Shown one piece after another: positions 13,959-21,685 of a stretch of DNA of 22,238 bases (position 1 is the first letter of the stretch; the number at the start of each line of letters is the position of its first letter). The DNA is taken from positions 1 to 22,238 of the forward strand of contig VSOD01000014.1 in NCBI GenBank assembly GCA_009774655.1. Reading direction: 5' to 3'. The translations under genes and the position numbers were made by a program. The notes beneath the pieces are model-generated. The model saw only the letters and a program-made list of their open reading frames with translations, was not told where the DNA came from and searched no databases. The stretch comes from Lachnospiraceae bacterium (GTDB lineage: Bacteria > Bacillota_A > Clostridia > Lachnospirales > Lachnospiraceae).

Positions 13959-14816
13959 ATGTTTTGCATAAAGTGCGGAGCCGAGATTCCGGAGGGAGCC
14001 AGGTTTTGTATTCGCTGTGGGAATCCCATAGGGGAAAGTCCTGAGACAAAGAATGCCGAGCCGGAAAAGTCCGTTTTGCCGGAAAAGACGGTGGCTGTAA
14101 AGCCTGTGATGAATGAAATAGGAAAAAAACTGGAATCAGCAAAACCAATGATCGACAAAATGGGAGAGAAGCTGGAATCAGCCAGGCCGGTGATCGACAA
14201 AATGGGAGAGAAGCTGGAATCAGCAAAACCTGTGGTCGACAAAATGGGAGAGAAGCTGGAATCGACAAAACCTGTGATCGGCAAAATAGCAAACAAGCTG
14301 AAGCTAAAACCCGGCAAAAAGAAAGTAATCATCATCGGAGCTGTGGCTGTTGTATTAGCGCTTATTATGCTGTTGAAAGGCGGCAGAAGCGGGGCCGGGG
14401 CGGGATTTTCTTCTCCGGAAGAGGCATTTGATGCCTGGATGACAGGATATTGTCTGCATGATTTTGATCTGACGCTTCAGGCTGAGCCTGACTTTGTCAT
14501 AGAATATGAAGGCGGCGAAGCCAGATTAAAAGAGACGCTGCAAAAGAATTATGAGGATGATATCGCTATATATCCGAATGCCGGCACTTTTAAATTCGAA
14601 GCCACGGGACATACAATGCTCGGGAAGGATGAAGAGAAAGAAGTGGAGCAGGCGATGTGCGATAAATACAACGTTGACATTAAGATTTCAGCCGCAGCCG
14701 TCATAGATCACAGGCTGGTTGATCTGTCTGACGGCAGTGCAGGCGACATCGGAACAAGCGGGTATGCTTTTAAATATAAAAGGAAATGGTATTATCTTAA
14801 TGTGCAATCTCTGTAA
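13959..14816 (+). CDS. Zinc-ribbon single-pass membrane protein with 14-residue tandem repeats
   Basis: A 285-residue protein. The N-terminal zinc ribbon has C3-x2-C6 and C17-x2-C20. Residues 51-120 hold about five copies of a 14-residue unit of the type IDKMGEKLESAKPV, three nearly identical. A basic stretch (KPGKKK) precedes one hydrophobic helix (about 123-139), then a glycine-rich linker and a ~135-residue C-terminal domain beginning SSPEEAFDAWMTGY, which looks like an NTF2/lipoprotein-type extracellular domain. Cytoplasmic ribbon and outside C-terminus are the expected topology, as in TcaA-like proteins. RBS AGAGGAGG (13943-13950) is 8 nt before ATG 13959; another ATG at 13955 is out of frame. 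First gene after the putative switch. Confidence 0.85.
   Translation: MFCIKCGAEIPEGARFCIRCGNPIGESPETKNAEPEKSVLPEKTVAVKPVMNEIGKKLESAKPMIDKMGEKLESARPVIDKMGEKLESAKPVVDKMGEKLESTKPVIGKIANKLKLKPGKKKVIIIGAVAVVLALIMLLKGGRSGAGAGFSSPEEAFDAWMTGYCLHDFDLTLQAEPDFVIEYEGGEARLKETLQKNYEDDIAIYPNAGTFKFEATGHTMLGKDEEKEVEQAMCDKYNVDIKISAAAVIDHRLVDLSDGSAGDIGTSGYAFKYKRKWYYLNVQSL
14109..14318 (+). repeat. 42-bp tandem repeats coding 14-residue units
   Basis: A 26-nt block is repeated exactly at 14154, 14196 and 14238, a 42-nt period, with more diverged units on either side. Copy number could change by slippage without shifting the frame, altering the length of the linker before the membrane helix. Confidence 0.85.
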
Positions 14817-14896
14817 CAGAGGAAGTCACTGCATGGTGAATTGATCTGACAGTGGCAGTTCTGTGGATAAAGAAGGATACGGGAAAGGAGAAAAAG

Positions 14897-16117
14897 ATGT
14901 TTTGTGGCTATTGTGGAACAGAGCTTCCGGAGAGCGCCGGATTTTGCAGCAACTGCGGAAAAGCGACGGCAGTGCTGATGAAGGAACAGAGCAGTGCCGC
15001 AGAGAACAATATGCCTGAAAAGGTACAGCAGGATGAGGAGGAGACCCGGACAGAGGAGCCGGCTCCGGCGAAGGCAGCTGCCGCAGCAGGAAAACCGTTT
15101 ACGGCCAGATTCAGAGCAGGTGGACAAAACAGGATTTTAAACCCGCTGGTCAATTTGAGGAAGGATAAAAAGAAGCTGACGATGGCAGGTATCATTGTCG
15201 CCGCAGCTGTCGTGGCAGTCGTTGCGGGAAGGGTGGTAAAGGAAAACCGCAGAATCGGAGAGCTTGAGAACGCTATCTTCAATATTTCGTCGTCGTATGC
15301 CGATGAGGATGAAATTGCAGGGCTTTATGAAGAATACAATGCATTGTCCAATGCTGCCCAGAGAAAGGTCTCAAATCGCGAAACGCTGATCCGTGCATAT
15401 CAGGAAGTGGAAGCGTTGATTGCCCAGCGCAGACAGGCAGCGGCACAGGTAGATACTCTGATTGGCGTGATCGACTATTCCAATCCATATGCCGAGGCGA
15501 GCACGCTGAAAGATGCAGTGACGGCATATAACAGCCTGGACGACAGCGAGAAGAAGTACGTAACATTGTTCGAACAGCTCAGCCAGGCTTATGATGAAGT
15601 GGGAAGTCTGAATATGGCGGTAACAGCGGAAAATTTCTGGGAGTTGTTTGCCATGGAGTTTGCCGTGGGCACAAGTACGAATTACGGCGAGGGAACGGTC
15701 ACGACACAGACCGGTTACAACATAAACTGGGACATGTTCGGCGGAAGCATTACACCAAATTATGATGTCAATACCTATAATGACTATGCAACGCCCGTAT
15801 ATATCTATATTGCGCCGCGCTATCCGAACCTGGCAAGTGAATGCAGCTTCTACATAAATCTCCATCAGACATACTATGGGCTCGGCCTTGTGGACAGCGA
15901 GCTCCATGAATTTAAGCTCCAGTCGGCAACGATCGAATACGATTCTTCCCAGGGGGTGGGGGCTTATATGATCGCCGTTGAAGACAATGATGCCAGTAAG
16001 AGCCTGTGGAACCTTGCCGGAATGTCCTTTGATTTTAGCGACTCGTTCCACAAAATGAATCCCTTTGACGCTTCCCTTGTTGAGATATCCGATATCAACG
16101 GAAGCGTCAGGTATTGA
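14897..16117 (+). CDS. Second zinc-ribbon membrane protein
   Basis: A 406-residue protein with the same plan as its upstream neighbour: zinc ribbon C3-x2-C6, C17-x2-C20, an acidic then alanine-rich cytoplasmic linker (residues 25-90), one transmembrane helix (about 94-112) and a large outer part. After the membrane come helical units (about 118-178 and 183-238; note NALSNAAQRKV and NSLDDSEKKYV), resembling small surface-protein helical repeats, then a domain of unknown fold rich in Y, N and T. The ATG at 14897 has AAAGGAG (14884-14890) 6 nt upstream and gives the conserved MFCGYCG start; an in-frame GTG at 14852 lacks support. Gap to the previous gene is 80 nt. Function unknown. Confidence 0.85.
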   Translation: MFCGYCGTELPESAGFCSNCGKATAVLMKEQSSAAENNMPEKVQQDEEETRTEEPAPAKAAAAAGKPFTARFRAGGQNRILNPLVNLRKDKKKLTMAGIIVAAAVVAVVAGRVVKENRRIGELENAIFNISSSYADEDEIAGLYEEYNALSNAAQRKVSNRETLIRAYQEVEALIAQRRQAAAQVDTLIGVIDYSNPYAEASTLKDAVTAYNSLDDSEKKYVTLFEQLSQAYDEVGSLNMAVTAENFWELFAMEFAVGTSTNYGEGTVTTQTGYNINWDMFGGSITPNYDVNTYNDYATPVYIYIAPRYPNLASECSFYINLHQTYYGLGLVDSELHEFKLQSATIEYDSSQGVGAYMIAVEDNDASKSLWNLAGMSFDFSDSFHKMNPFDASLVEISDINGSVRY

Positions 16118-16129
16118 GCAGATTTGCGC

Positions 16130-16172
16130 CCTGCCCCTTGAAGCGTCCTGCGGAAGCTGACAGGGGCGCAGG
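16130..16172 (+). other. Intergenic stem-loop before the DHH gene
   Basis: CCTGC-CCCT (from 16130) pairs with AGGGG-CGCAGG (16162-16172), about 10 bp with one bulged G. No T-run follows, so it may attenuate or protect the messenger between the second zinc-ribbon gene and the phosphoesterase gene rather than terminate it. Confidence 0.35.
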
Positions 16173-16205
16173 TCTGCGGACTGTTGAAAGGGCATGGTCA
16201 TTATT

Positions 16206-17774
16206 ATGAAATTAAATGAATTGCTGGAATTTAACCATATTGTCATCCAATGCCACGATAACCCGGATGCGGATGCCATTGCCAGCGGTTATGGCATCTA
16301 TTCTTATCTGCGGGCCAACGGCAGACAGGCCAGGCTGATTTACGGCGGCAGGGAGCCGGTAAAGAAGAGTAATCTGACGCTGATGGTAGAGATGTTGGAT
16401 ATTCCCATTGAATATGTGAGGGAGCTTGAGGAGCCGGAACTGCTTTTGACAGTGGACTGCAGATATGGGGAGAAAAACGTCCAACGCTTTCAGGGCGGGA
16501 CAGTTGCGGTCATCGACCACCACAAGGCGCGCATGGAGGAGCTTCCGGCCATGGGGGAAGTCCGTGACAATTACGGCGCCTGTGCCACCATTGTCTGGGA
16601 TATGCTCTGCGAGGAAGGCTTTGATGTGGGCGCAGATGAAAAGCTCGCCACCGCATTGTATTATGGATTGTTCATGGATACCGGGAAACTGCAGGAACTT
16701 TGTCACCCAAAGGATAAGGACTTAAGGGATGCGCTGGAGTTTCGGTGCAACAAGACGAGCCTTTTCCTGTTTCAGAACAATAATCTGTCTCTGGACGAAC
16801 TGCGGATTGCCGGAGAGGCTCTGGCGGGCTACGAGTACCATCCGGATGACCGTTTCGCCATTGCACAGGCCAAGCGGTGCGACCCGAATATTCTGGGCGT
16901 TATCAGCGATATCCTGATTGAGGCGGAATCGGTAGATGTCTGTGTCGTCTGCTGCATGTTGGACGGCGGCGCAAAACTTTCCGTCCGCAGCTGTGTCAGG
17001 GAAACCCGTGCGGACGAGCTTGCCGCATATATTGCCCAGGGGGTGGGGTCAGCCGGCGGACATATCTGGAAATCAGGCGGTTTTCTGCGGGAGGATCTTC
17101 TGCATCAGGTATGCGTGGATCTGTATGGTTCATGGGATCAGGAACAGCCGGGCAGCAGTGTATGCCATCTGCTTGCAAAACGGATGGAACGTTATTTCCG
17201 GGAACAGGAATATATCCACGCAGGTTCGGAAGATGTCCCTGATCTGTCGGGAGAACCGGTTTATCAGAAAAAGCGGCTGCCGATCGGATATGTGCGGGCT
17301 GCGGACCTGTATCCTGTCGGAACCAAAGTGGAAGTCCGCATGCTGGAAGGGGATATTCCCTTTACCATTCAGAAGGATACTTATTTTATGATCGGCATAG
17401 AATCCGAAGTTTATAAGAACGATGAGGCGTACTTTTTGGCGCACAATGACCCGGTGGATACGCCTTACCAGTTCCAGGGAGAGTATGCGCCGACCGTGCA
17501 TGAAGCCGTGAAAGCGGCGGGGCTTACCGGAGAAGCCGGGACAGGGAAAAACCTGAAGGATTTTGCCAGAACCTGCATACCGAAGGACGGGGCCGTTGTC
17601 CATGCGCGGCAGATCAGCCGTCGGACCAAAGTATTTGTGTCATGGAGCGACAGCTATCTGCTCGGTGTTCCCGGGGACTGGCTGGTAAGCAGAGTTGACA
17701 ATCCGGGGGATGTGTACATAGTGAGGGAAGATATTTTTGAGAAGACATATATGCCGGAGGCATCGTGCCTTTGA
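16206..17774 (+). CDS. DHH-family phosphoesterase with extra C-terminal domain
   Basis: A 522-residue protein. The DHH catalytic domain shows HDNPDADA (17-24, metal ligands H17, D21, D23), VDCRYG (D84), VIDHHK (102-107) and FMDTG (D158). The DHHA1 domain ends with GGHIWKSGG (284-292). This matches phosphodiesterases such as NrnA and GdpP cores, which cleave short oligoribonucleotides or cyclic dinucleotides using Mn. Residues ~355-522 are an added domain with two PGD motifs (VPGDW, NPGDV); I do not know its role. A start at 16194 is in frame, but GAAAGGG (16186-16192) would be only 1 nt away, so 16206 is preferred. Neither GGDEF nor a membrane segment is present, so the enzyme should be cytoplasmic. 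Confidence 0.88.
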   Translation: MKLNELLEFNHIVIQCHDNPDADAIASGYGIYSYLRANGRQARLIYGGREPVKKSNLTLMVEMLDIPIEYVRELEEPELLLTVDCRYGEKNVQRFQGGTVAVIDHHKARMEELPAMGEVRDNYGACATIVWDMLCEEGFDVGADEKLATALYYGLFMDTGKLQELCHPKDKDLRDALEFRCNKTSLFLFQNNNLSLDELRIAGEALAGYEYHPDDRFAIAQAKRCDPNILGVISDILIEAESVDVCVVCCMLDGGAKLSVRSCVRETRADELAAYIAQGVGSAGGHIWKSGGFLREDLLHQVCVDLYGSWDQEQPGSSVCHLLAKRMERYFREQEYIHAGSEDVPDLSGEPVYQKKRLPIGYVRAADLYPVGTKVEVRMLEGDIPFTIQKDTYFMIGIESEVYKNDEAYFLAHNDPVDTPYQFQGEYAPTVHEAVKAAGLTGEAGTGKNLKDFARTCIPKDGAVVHARQISRRTKVFVSWSDSYLLGVPGDWLVSRVDNPGDVYIVREDIFEKTYMPEASCL

Positions 17775-17816
17775 CATAAAAAGAACAACTAAAATTTAAA
17801 GGAGGAGATCCAGAAG

Positions 17817-19694
17817 TTGAAAAAAAGAATATTATCCATACTGCTCGCAGTGATCATGGCGGCGAGTGCTGTTTCCTGCGGCAAATCCGATAAACGGGGA
17901 CTGAATGAAGCGGAAATGACCGGAATGCAGGAATGGGATCTTGAGATCAAAAATGACGTGCAGGCGGCATACTATCATGATTTTGTAAATCTGATCCCGT
18001 TTTATGAGGATGTGCCCTACGTTTCTATTGACGGCCATGGTCTTTATCCGGACATACGCTACAACTGGCTTTCCATGGTAACATATAACTTTGACGATGC
18101 ATATCCTTATGAGAGGCTTCGGGAAGCCTATTCTTATGTGCTCTCTGATATTTATGTTCTGAACGGAAGGCCTGAAAAGGAACTGGAGATGGCACAGTAT
18201 TTTTACTGTCATAATTCTGTTTCGACCCTCAGCGGCGTCAATCTGGATGTAGATATGTGGAATGAATACGACGGGCTGCTGTGGTACATGACTTTTCTTA
18301 ATTATCAGTGCGAGATCACAACCGAAGAGGATGAATATGGCACACTGGTACATGTCAACATTTCCAATACGGACATGGTGAAGCTCTTATATGAAGAATT
18401 GGAGAACACCTACAATCTGGTGAAGGAAGACAACGAACAGGCTGCGGCGGAGAGGATGAGCGGCGTATTCGGTCAGGTAAAGACCTATATCCGGAATGAG
18501 GCGGACAATAACAGCAGGCTGGATCACCTGGCGATCACCAGGCCGATGGCCGGGATCATTGAAGTTTCCCCTGTCTATGGAAACAGCCTGGTATCGAAGC
18601 TGAATCTGGTCGAACTGGCGGGAGGCCTGATCTTTGAACAGGCCAAATATCAGTTCAACCGTGAGTTCTGGGGGAATCTGAGCGACGACGGGACGCTTTA
18701 TTATTACACACTCTCCAATATGTTGCTGAGGATGGCAGAGGGCGATTGTGACACTGTCCGGACTGAGTTGAGTTTCTATGCCGATGTGGACTCCCAGGGC
18801 AACGGATACATTCCTTTTGACACCCGCACGAATTTCACTTCTTTTGTCAAGGCGGACCAGAATTGGGATTCCCTGGTGGATGTATTGAAGAGTAAAGGGC
18901 TGGCGGCATCCGGCTGCAGCATGGGGAATATCCAGCAGGGAGACCCCATCTTCACATGGGGACTGAGTTCCACCCACGATTATGAGAACATGCTGCTCTG
19001 GGTGATCATGGGATGGCGCGGATCCATTGTGTCCGGGCAGCCTGTAGCGGAACGTCCGGAATCCATAGGCTATGTAGGCAAAGTGGAGGCGGTCGAGGCG
19101 GACACGGTCGCAAATACAGGGCCGAAGGAAATAATCGAGGGCAAATCCGTCTTTGCAGACTGTGATCCAGCCACCGGATTGTACGAAGTGGACGGTGTCT
19201 TATATGAGATCGGCAACGGCGAGGCAAAAGCGGTGGGAACGGTAGAGGGATTCAACCTGACGGAACTGACGCTGCCAAAGGAGATCAATGACTGTCCCCT
19301 TGTCGCATTGGGGGAATGCGCTTTTGACGGCTGCGACAGTCTGGTAAGCCTTGCCATTCCGGAAGGAGTCCGGAGCATTGAGAAAAATGCGGTGGCCTTT
19401 AGCCAAAATCTTGTATCGGTGTCTCTGCCCAGCACCCTGACAGAGATAGGGGTCGGTGCGTTTGTAGCGGATGTTTCCCTGAAGGAAATCGAGATTCCCG
19501 ATGGTGTGACCGTTATAGAACAGGGGACGTTCATTTCCTGTACCAGTCTGGAAGAGCTGACGCTGCCGAATTCTGTGGAGACGATAGGATATGGTGCGTT
19601 TGACGAATGTACCAGCCTGTGTATCTGGGTGCCAAAAACAGCGAAATGCGGACAATATGCTTTTAGACGGGTTAAGGAGGTTAATTATAGATGA
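17817..19694 (+). CDS. Lipoprotein with BspA-type leucine-rich repeats
   Basis: A 625-residue secreted lipoprotein starting at TTG 17817, supported by AAAGGAGGAG (17798-17807) about 9 nt upstream and by the perfect signal peptide that follows (KKR, hydrophobic core, lipobox AVSC with C21). Residues ~30-430 are a tyrosine- and asparagine-rich helical region I do not recognise. Residues ~484-611 contain BspA/LRR_5 repeats of the form CDSLVSLAIPEGVRSIEKNAF-like, seen as AFDGC, LVSLAIP, LKEIEIP, LEELTLP and YGAFDEC, which usually mediate surface binding. The gap from the DHH gene is 42 nt. A TTGACA at 17771-17776 has no good -10 box. The stop overlaps the next start as ATGA. Confidence 0.85.
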   Translation: MKKRILSILLAVIMAASAVSCGKSDKRGLNEAEMTGMQEWDLEIKNDVQAAYYHDFVNLIPFYEDVPYVSIDGHGLYPDIRYNWLSMVTYNFDDAYPYERLREAYSYVLSDIYVLNGRPEKELEMAQYFYCHNSVSTLSGVNLDVDMWNEYDGLLWYMTFLNYQCEITTEEDEYGTLVHVNISNTDMVKLLYEELENTYNLVKEDNEQAAAERMSGVFGQVKTYIRNEADNNSRLDHLAITRPMAGIIEVSPVYGNSLVSKLNLVELAGGLIFEQAKYQFNREFWGNLSDDGTLYYYTLSNMLLRMAEGDCDTVRTELSFYADVDSQGNGYIPFDTRTNFTSFVKADQNWDSLVDVLKSKGLAASGCSMGNIQQGDPIFTWGLSSTHDYENMLLWVIMGWRGSIVSGQPVAERPESIGYVGKVEAVEADTVANTGPKEIIEGKSVFADCDPATGLYEVDGVLYEIGNGEAKAVGTVEGFNLTELTLPKEINDCPLVALGECAFDGCDSLVSLAIPEGVRSIEKNAVAFSQNLVSVSLPSTLTEIGVGAFVADVSLKEIEIPDGVTVIEQGTFISCTSLEELTLPNSVETIGYGAFDECTSLCIWVPKTAKCGQYAFRRVKEVNYR

Positions 19695-21565
19695 TCACAG
19701 GAAAGAGAATGGGAAAGAAAGTTATGGCGGCGCTGCTGGCGGCAGCTTTGGTCTGCGGCATGACAGGCTGCGGGAAAGCAGAAAGCGCTTCCGGAGAGGC
19801 GACCGGTGGGGATGCCGTAGATTTTTCGGGTCTGTCGGGAGGCGGTGATTCCGTGGATCTTAGCGAAGCATCGGAAAGTGACGATACCGCAGCTCTTATG
19901 GGTGCGCCGGAAGAAGCCGGCTCGGAGGGCAGACAGGCAGTGGATGAGGATTTCGTCATCGTCAAGGTGCCGCAAATTTCTTATGACGATTTCGGGAACG
20001 GTTTTTATGATGAATACAGGGTGCTTCCTCTTGATCTTGAGGCGAAGGAAGCGGGCGGTCCGGAGGTGTCCTGCGATGAGGATGGATTGCTGACAGACGT
20101 GAAGATCAGCCTGCAGAATGAGCAGGGTGAAATTGCAGAATCATGGCTTACAATGGAGTATGAAAAGAAGGACGGTTTCGTAACGGCCTGTAAGATCAGC
20201 GCCGATGTAGCTGCTTTTCTCGTGAGTGAGTATGAGATTACAGAGAGTGAGGCGAGTCAGACCAATGAGTACCTGATGGGAAAAATGCCGATGGAGTTTG
20301 TGTTTGACAGTCCGATGGAACCGGATCCTGAAGCGGTGATAGAGGCTGTTCACGACAAACTCATCTGGTCGGGCGGATTAACATACGGGGATTACATTTT
20401 CCCCATAGCTTTTCATGATTTATGTAATATCTATCTGGAAAAGCTGTCTTCGGGGGAGATGGATCTGGAGGACGGTCAGGAACAGGTATCCTATGTCTGT
20501 GATGAGGATGGACTGCTCACGAGCGTAGAGGGAAGTTTTACGGCCGGGTCAGGAGAGGATTTTGAACTGTGGTTTACGCTGGAATATGAAAAGGAAGACG
20601 GTTTGGTGACAGGCTGTGAGATCAGTGCGGATCTGTACTCCTTTTTCATACATGAGCTTGGATTTGACGAGGAAACGGCGAAAGCGTGTAACGATGAACT
20701 GACGGATAAAATGCCGGTCAGGCTTGTTTTTGACGAACCGACAGAAGCTTCGGAAACAGTGTATGAACTGACGGCTGTGAAGCTGGAGGAGGCTGCGGAA
20801 TCGGAAGCAGAGTATGGTTTGCTGGAGGCTTTCTGCTATATTGGTGAACTGTATTTAGCAAAGTTGTATTCAGGCGATACAAGTGATATAGAGGGTGCAG
20901 GTGATGTGGGATATATCGTTAATGTAGGGCATGGGACACAGAAATTTGAAGGCAGGATGAAGGGAAATGATCTGGCAGTCAATGTAATTGTCGGCGGCGA
21001 GCTTACAGGAGAAAAAAAGATATCCAATGATCCGGGCTGGTCGATTGATATGTCAGTATCCCATGAAGATGTGATCTGCCAGATTGAAACAGAACAGGAT
21101 TCTGACGGGAATCTGGCACTGGTCCATCTGTACAATGATTACGCGTCATATGACTATGTCTATACATACGACAATGCAGGCCGGATGACCCGGTACGATT
21201 ATTACGAATATCCGAAGGGACAGAGCCGAGAAGCGGTCGGAGCAAGATGGTATACGGAATACAGCTATGACGGCGAAGGGCGGCTGATCAAAAGACACGA
21301 AATAAGCAATCAGGACAACGGAGTGGAATCTGCGACAGAGTATTATTATGATGATATGGGCAGGGTGGCTGCGCGGGTCGATACGGCACGCTACTTTGGA
21401 AATGATTATATGACCATGCAGCAGATTTATGATTCTGTCAGTCAGACTTATGACTATGATGATTCAGGGAAAGTGGGCAGTGTGACGATTACTGTGGACT
21501 GGGCGCAGACAGTACTGCAGCCGGATCCGGTTGAGCCGACGACTGTCCTGTATGTGCCGAAGTAA
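19691..21565 (+). CDS. Lipoprotein with internal duplication and YD-like repeats
   Basis: A 624-residue lipoprotein (signal peptide, lipobox GMTGC, C27). Residues ~28-90 are an acidic, low-complexity linker. Two tandem units of about 142 residues follow (about 98-239 and 240-379): CDEDGLLT (128, 270), the EYEK-DG-VT-C segment, ISAD and KMP-FVFD blocks recur in order, and a partial third unit begins near 380. The C-terminal part (~490-600) has Rhs/YD-like units: YTYDNAGRMTRYDYY, YSYDGEGRLIKRHE, YYYDDMGRVAAR and YDYDDSGKVGS. The gene shares ATGA with the preceding stop, and AAGGAGG (19674-19680) lies 10 nt upstream, so the two lipoproteins are probably made together. Function unknown; binding is likely. 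Confidence 0.83.
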   Translation: MITGKRMGKKVMAALLAAALVCGMTGCGKAESASGEATGGDAVDFSGLSGGGDSVDLSEASESDDTAALMGAPEEAGSEGRQAVDEDFVIVKVPQISYDDFGNGFYDEYRVLPLDLEAKEAGGPEVSCDEDGLLTDVKISLQNEQGEIAESWLTMEYEKKDGFVTACKISADVAAFLVSEYEITESEASQTNEYLMGKMPMEFVFDSPMEPDPEAVIEAVHDKLIWSGGLTYGDYIFPIAFHDLCNIYLEKLSSGEMDLEDGQEQVSYVCDEDGLLTSVEGSFTAGSGEDFELWFTLEYEKEDGLVTGCEISADLYSFFIHELGFDEETAKACNDELTDKMPVRLVFDEPTEASETVYELTAVKLEEAAESEAEYGLLEAFCYIGELYLAKLYSGDTSDIEGAGDVGYIVNVGHGTQKFEGRMKGNDLAVNVIVGGELTGEKKISNDPGWSIDMSVSHEDVICQIETEQDSDGNLALVHLYNDYASYDYVYTYDNAGRMTRYDYYEYPKGQSREAVGARWYTEYSYDGEGRLIKRHEISNQDNGVESATEYYYDDMGRVAARVDTARYFGNDYMTMQQIYDSVSQTYDYDDSGKVGSVTITVDWAQTVLQPDPVEPTTVLYVPK

Positions 21566-21573
21566 ATCTTTAT

Positions 21574-21604
21574 CATGCCGGCCTGCCTTCTGGCGGGCCG
21601 CATG
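21574..21604 (+). terminator. GC-rich hairpin after the second lipoprotein gene, possible partial terminator
   Basis: CATGC(C)GGCCTGCC pairs with GGCGGGCCGCATG around a TTCT loop: 13 pairs including one wobble, with one bulged C. Only a weak T-rich stretch follows (TATTCATCTTT), so termination may be partial and the TIR gene could still be reached. Confidence 0.5.
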
Positions 21605-21634
21605 CGGTATTCATCTTTAAAAAAGTAAACATCG

Positions 21635-21665
21635 GTTCCGGCGTACAGATCCTGTGCACCGGAAC
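21635..21665 (+). promoter_or_regulatory. Leader hairpin before the TIR gene
   Basis: GTTCCGG (21635-21641) pairs with CCGGAAC (21659-21665); after one mismatch the inner GT-ACAG pairs with CTGT-GC, leaving a 3-nt ATC loop. It ends 7 nt before the ribosome binding site (21673-21678) and could affect translation or messenger stability. No ligand class is recognised. Confidence 0.4.
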
Positions 21666-21685
21666 TGATAACGGGAGGAAGAATT

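Noticed and set aside
13802..14044. 80-codon plus-strand frame across the right repeat
   Set aside because: It overlaps the recombinase end, the repeat and the zinc-ribbon gene start in another frame and has no binding site of its own.
14154..14263. CRISPR-like array
   Set aside because: The spacing between repeated blocks is only 16 nt, the whole unit is in frame and encodes a protein repeat.
13901..14335. Minus-strand frame with a serine/phenylalanine repeat
   Set aside because: The apparent protein repeat is only the complement of the 42-bp tandem array in the real plus-strand gene.
15371..16279. Long minus-strand frame (302 codons) opposite the second zinc-ribbon gene
   Set aside because: It overlaps a well-supported plus-strand gene with clear domains and binding site; composition is that of an antisense shadow.
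17771..17800. Promoter before the LRR lipoprotein gene starting with TTGACA
   Set aside because: The -35 box is perfect, but the best -10 candidates are mis-spaced or match only 3 of 6 bases.
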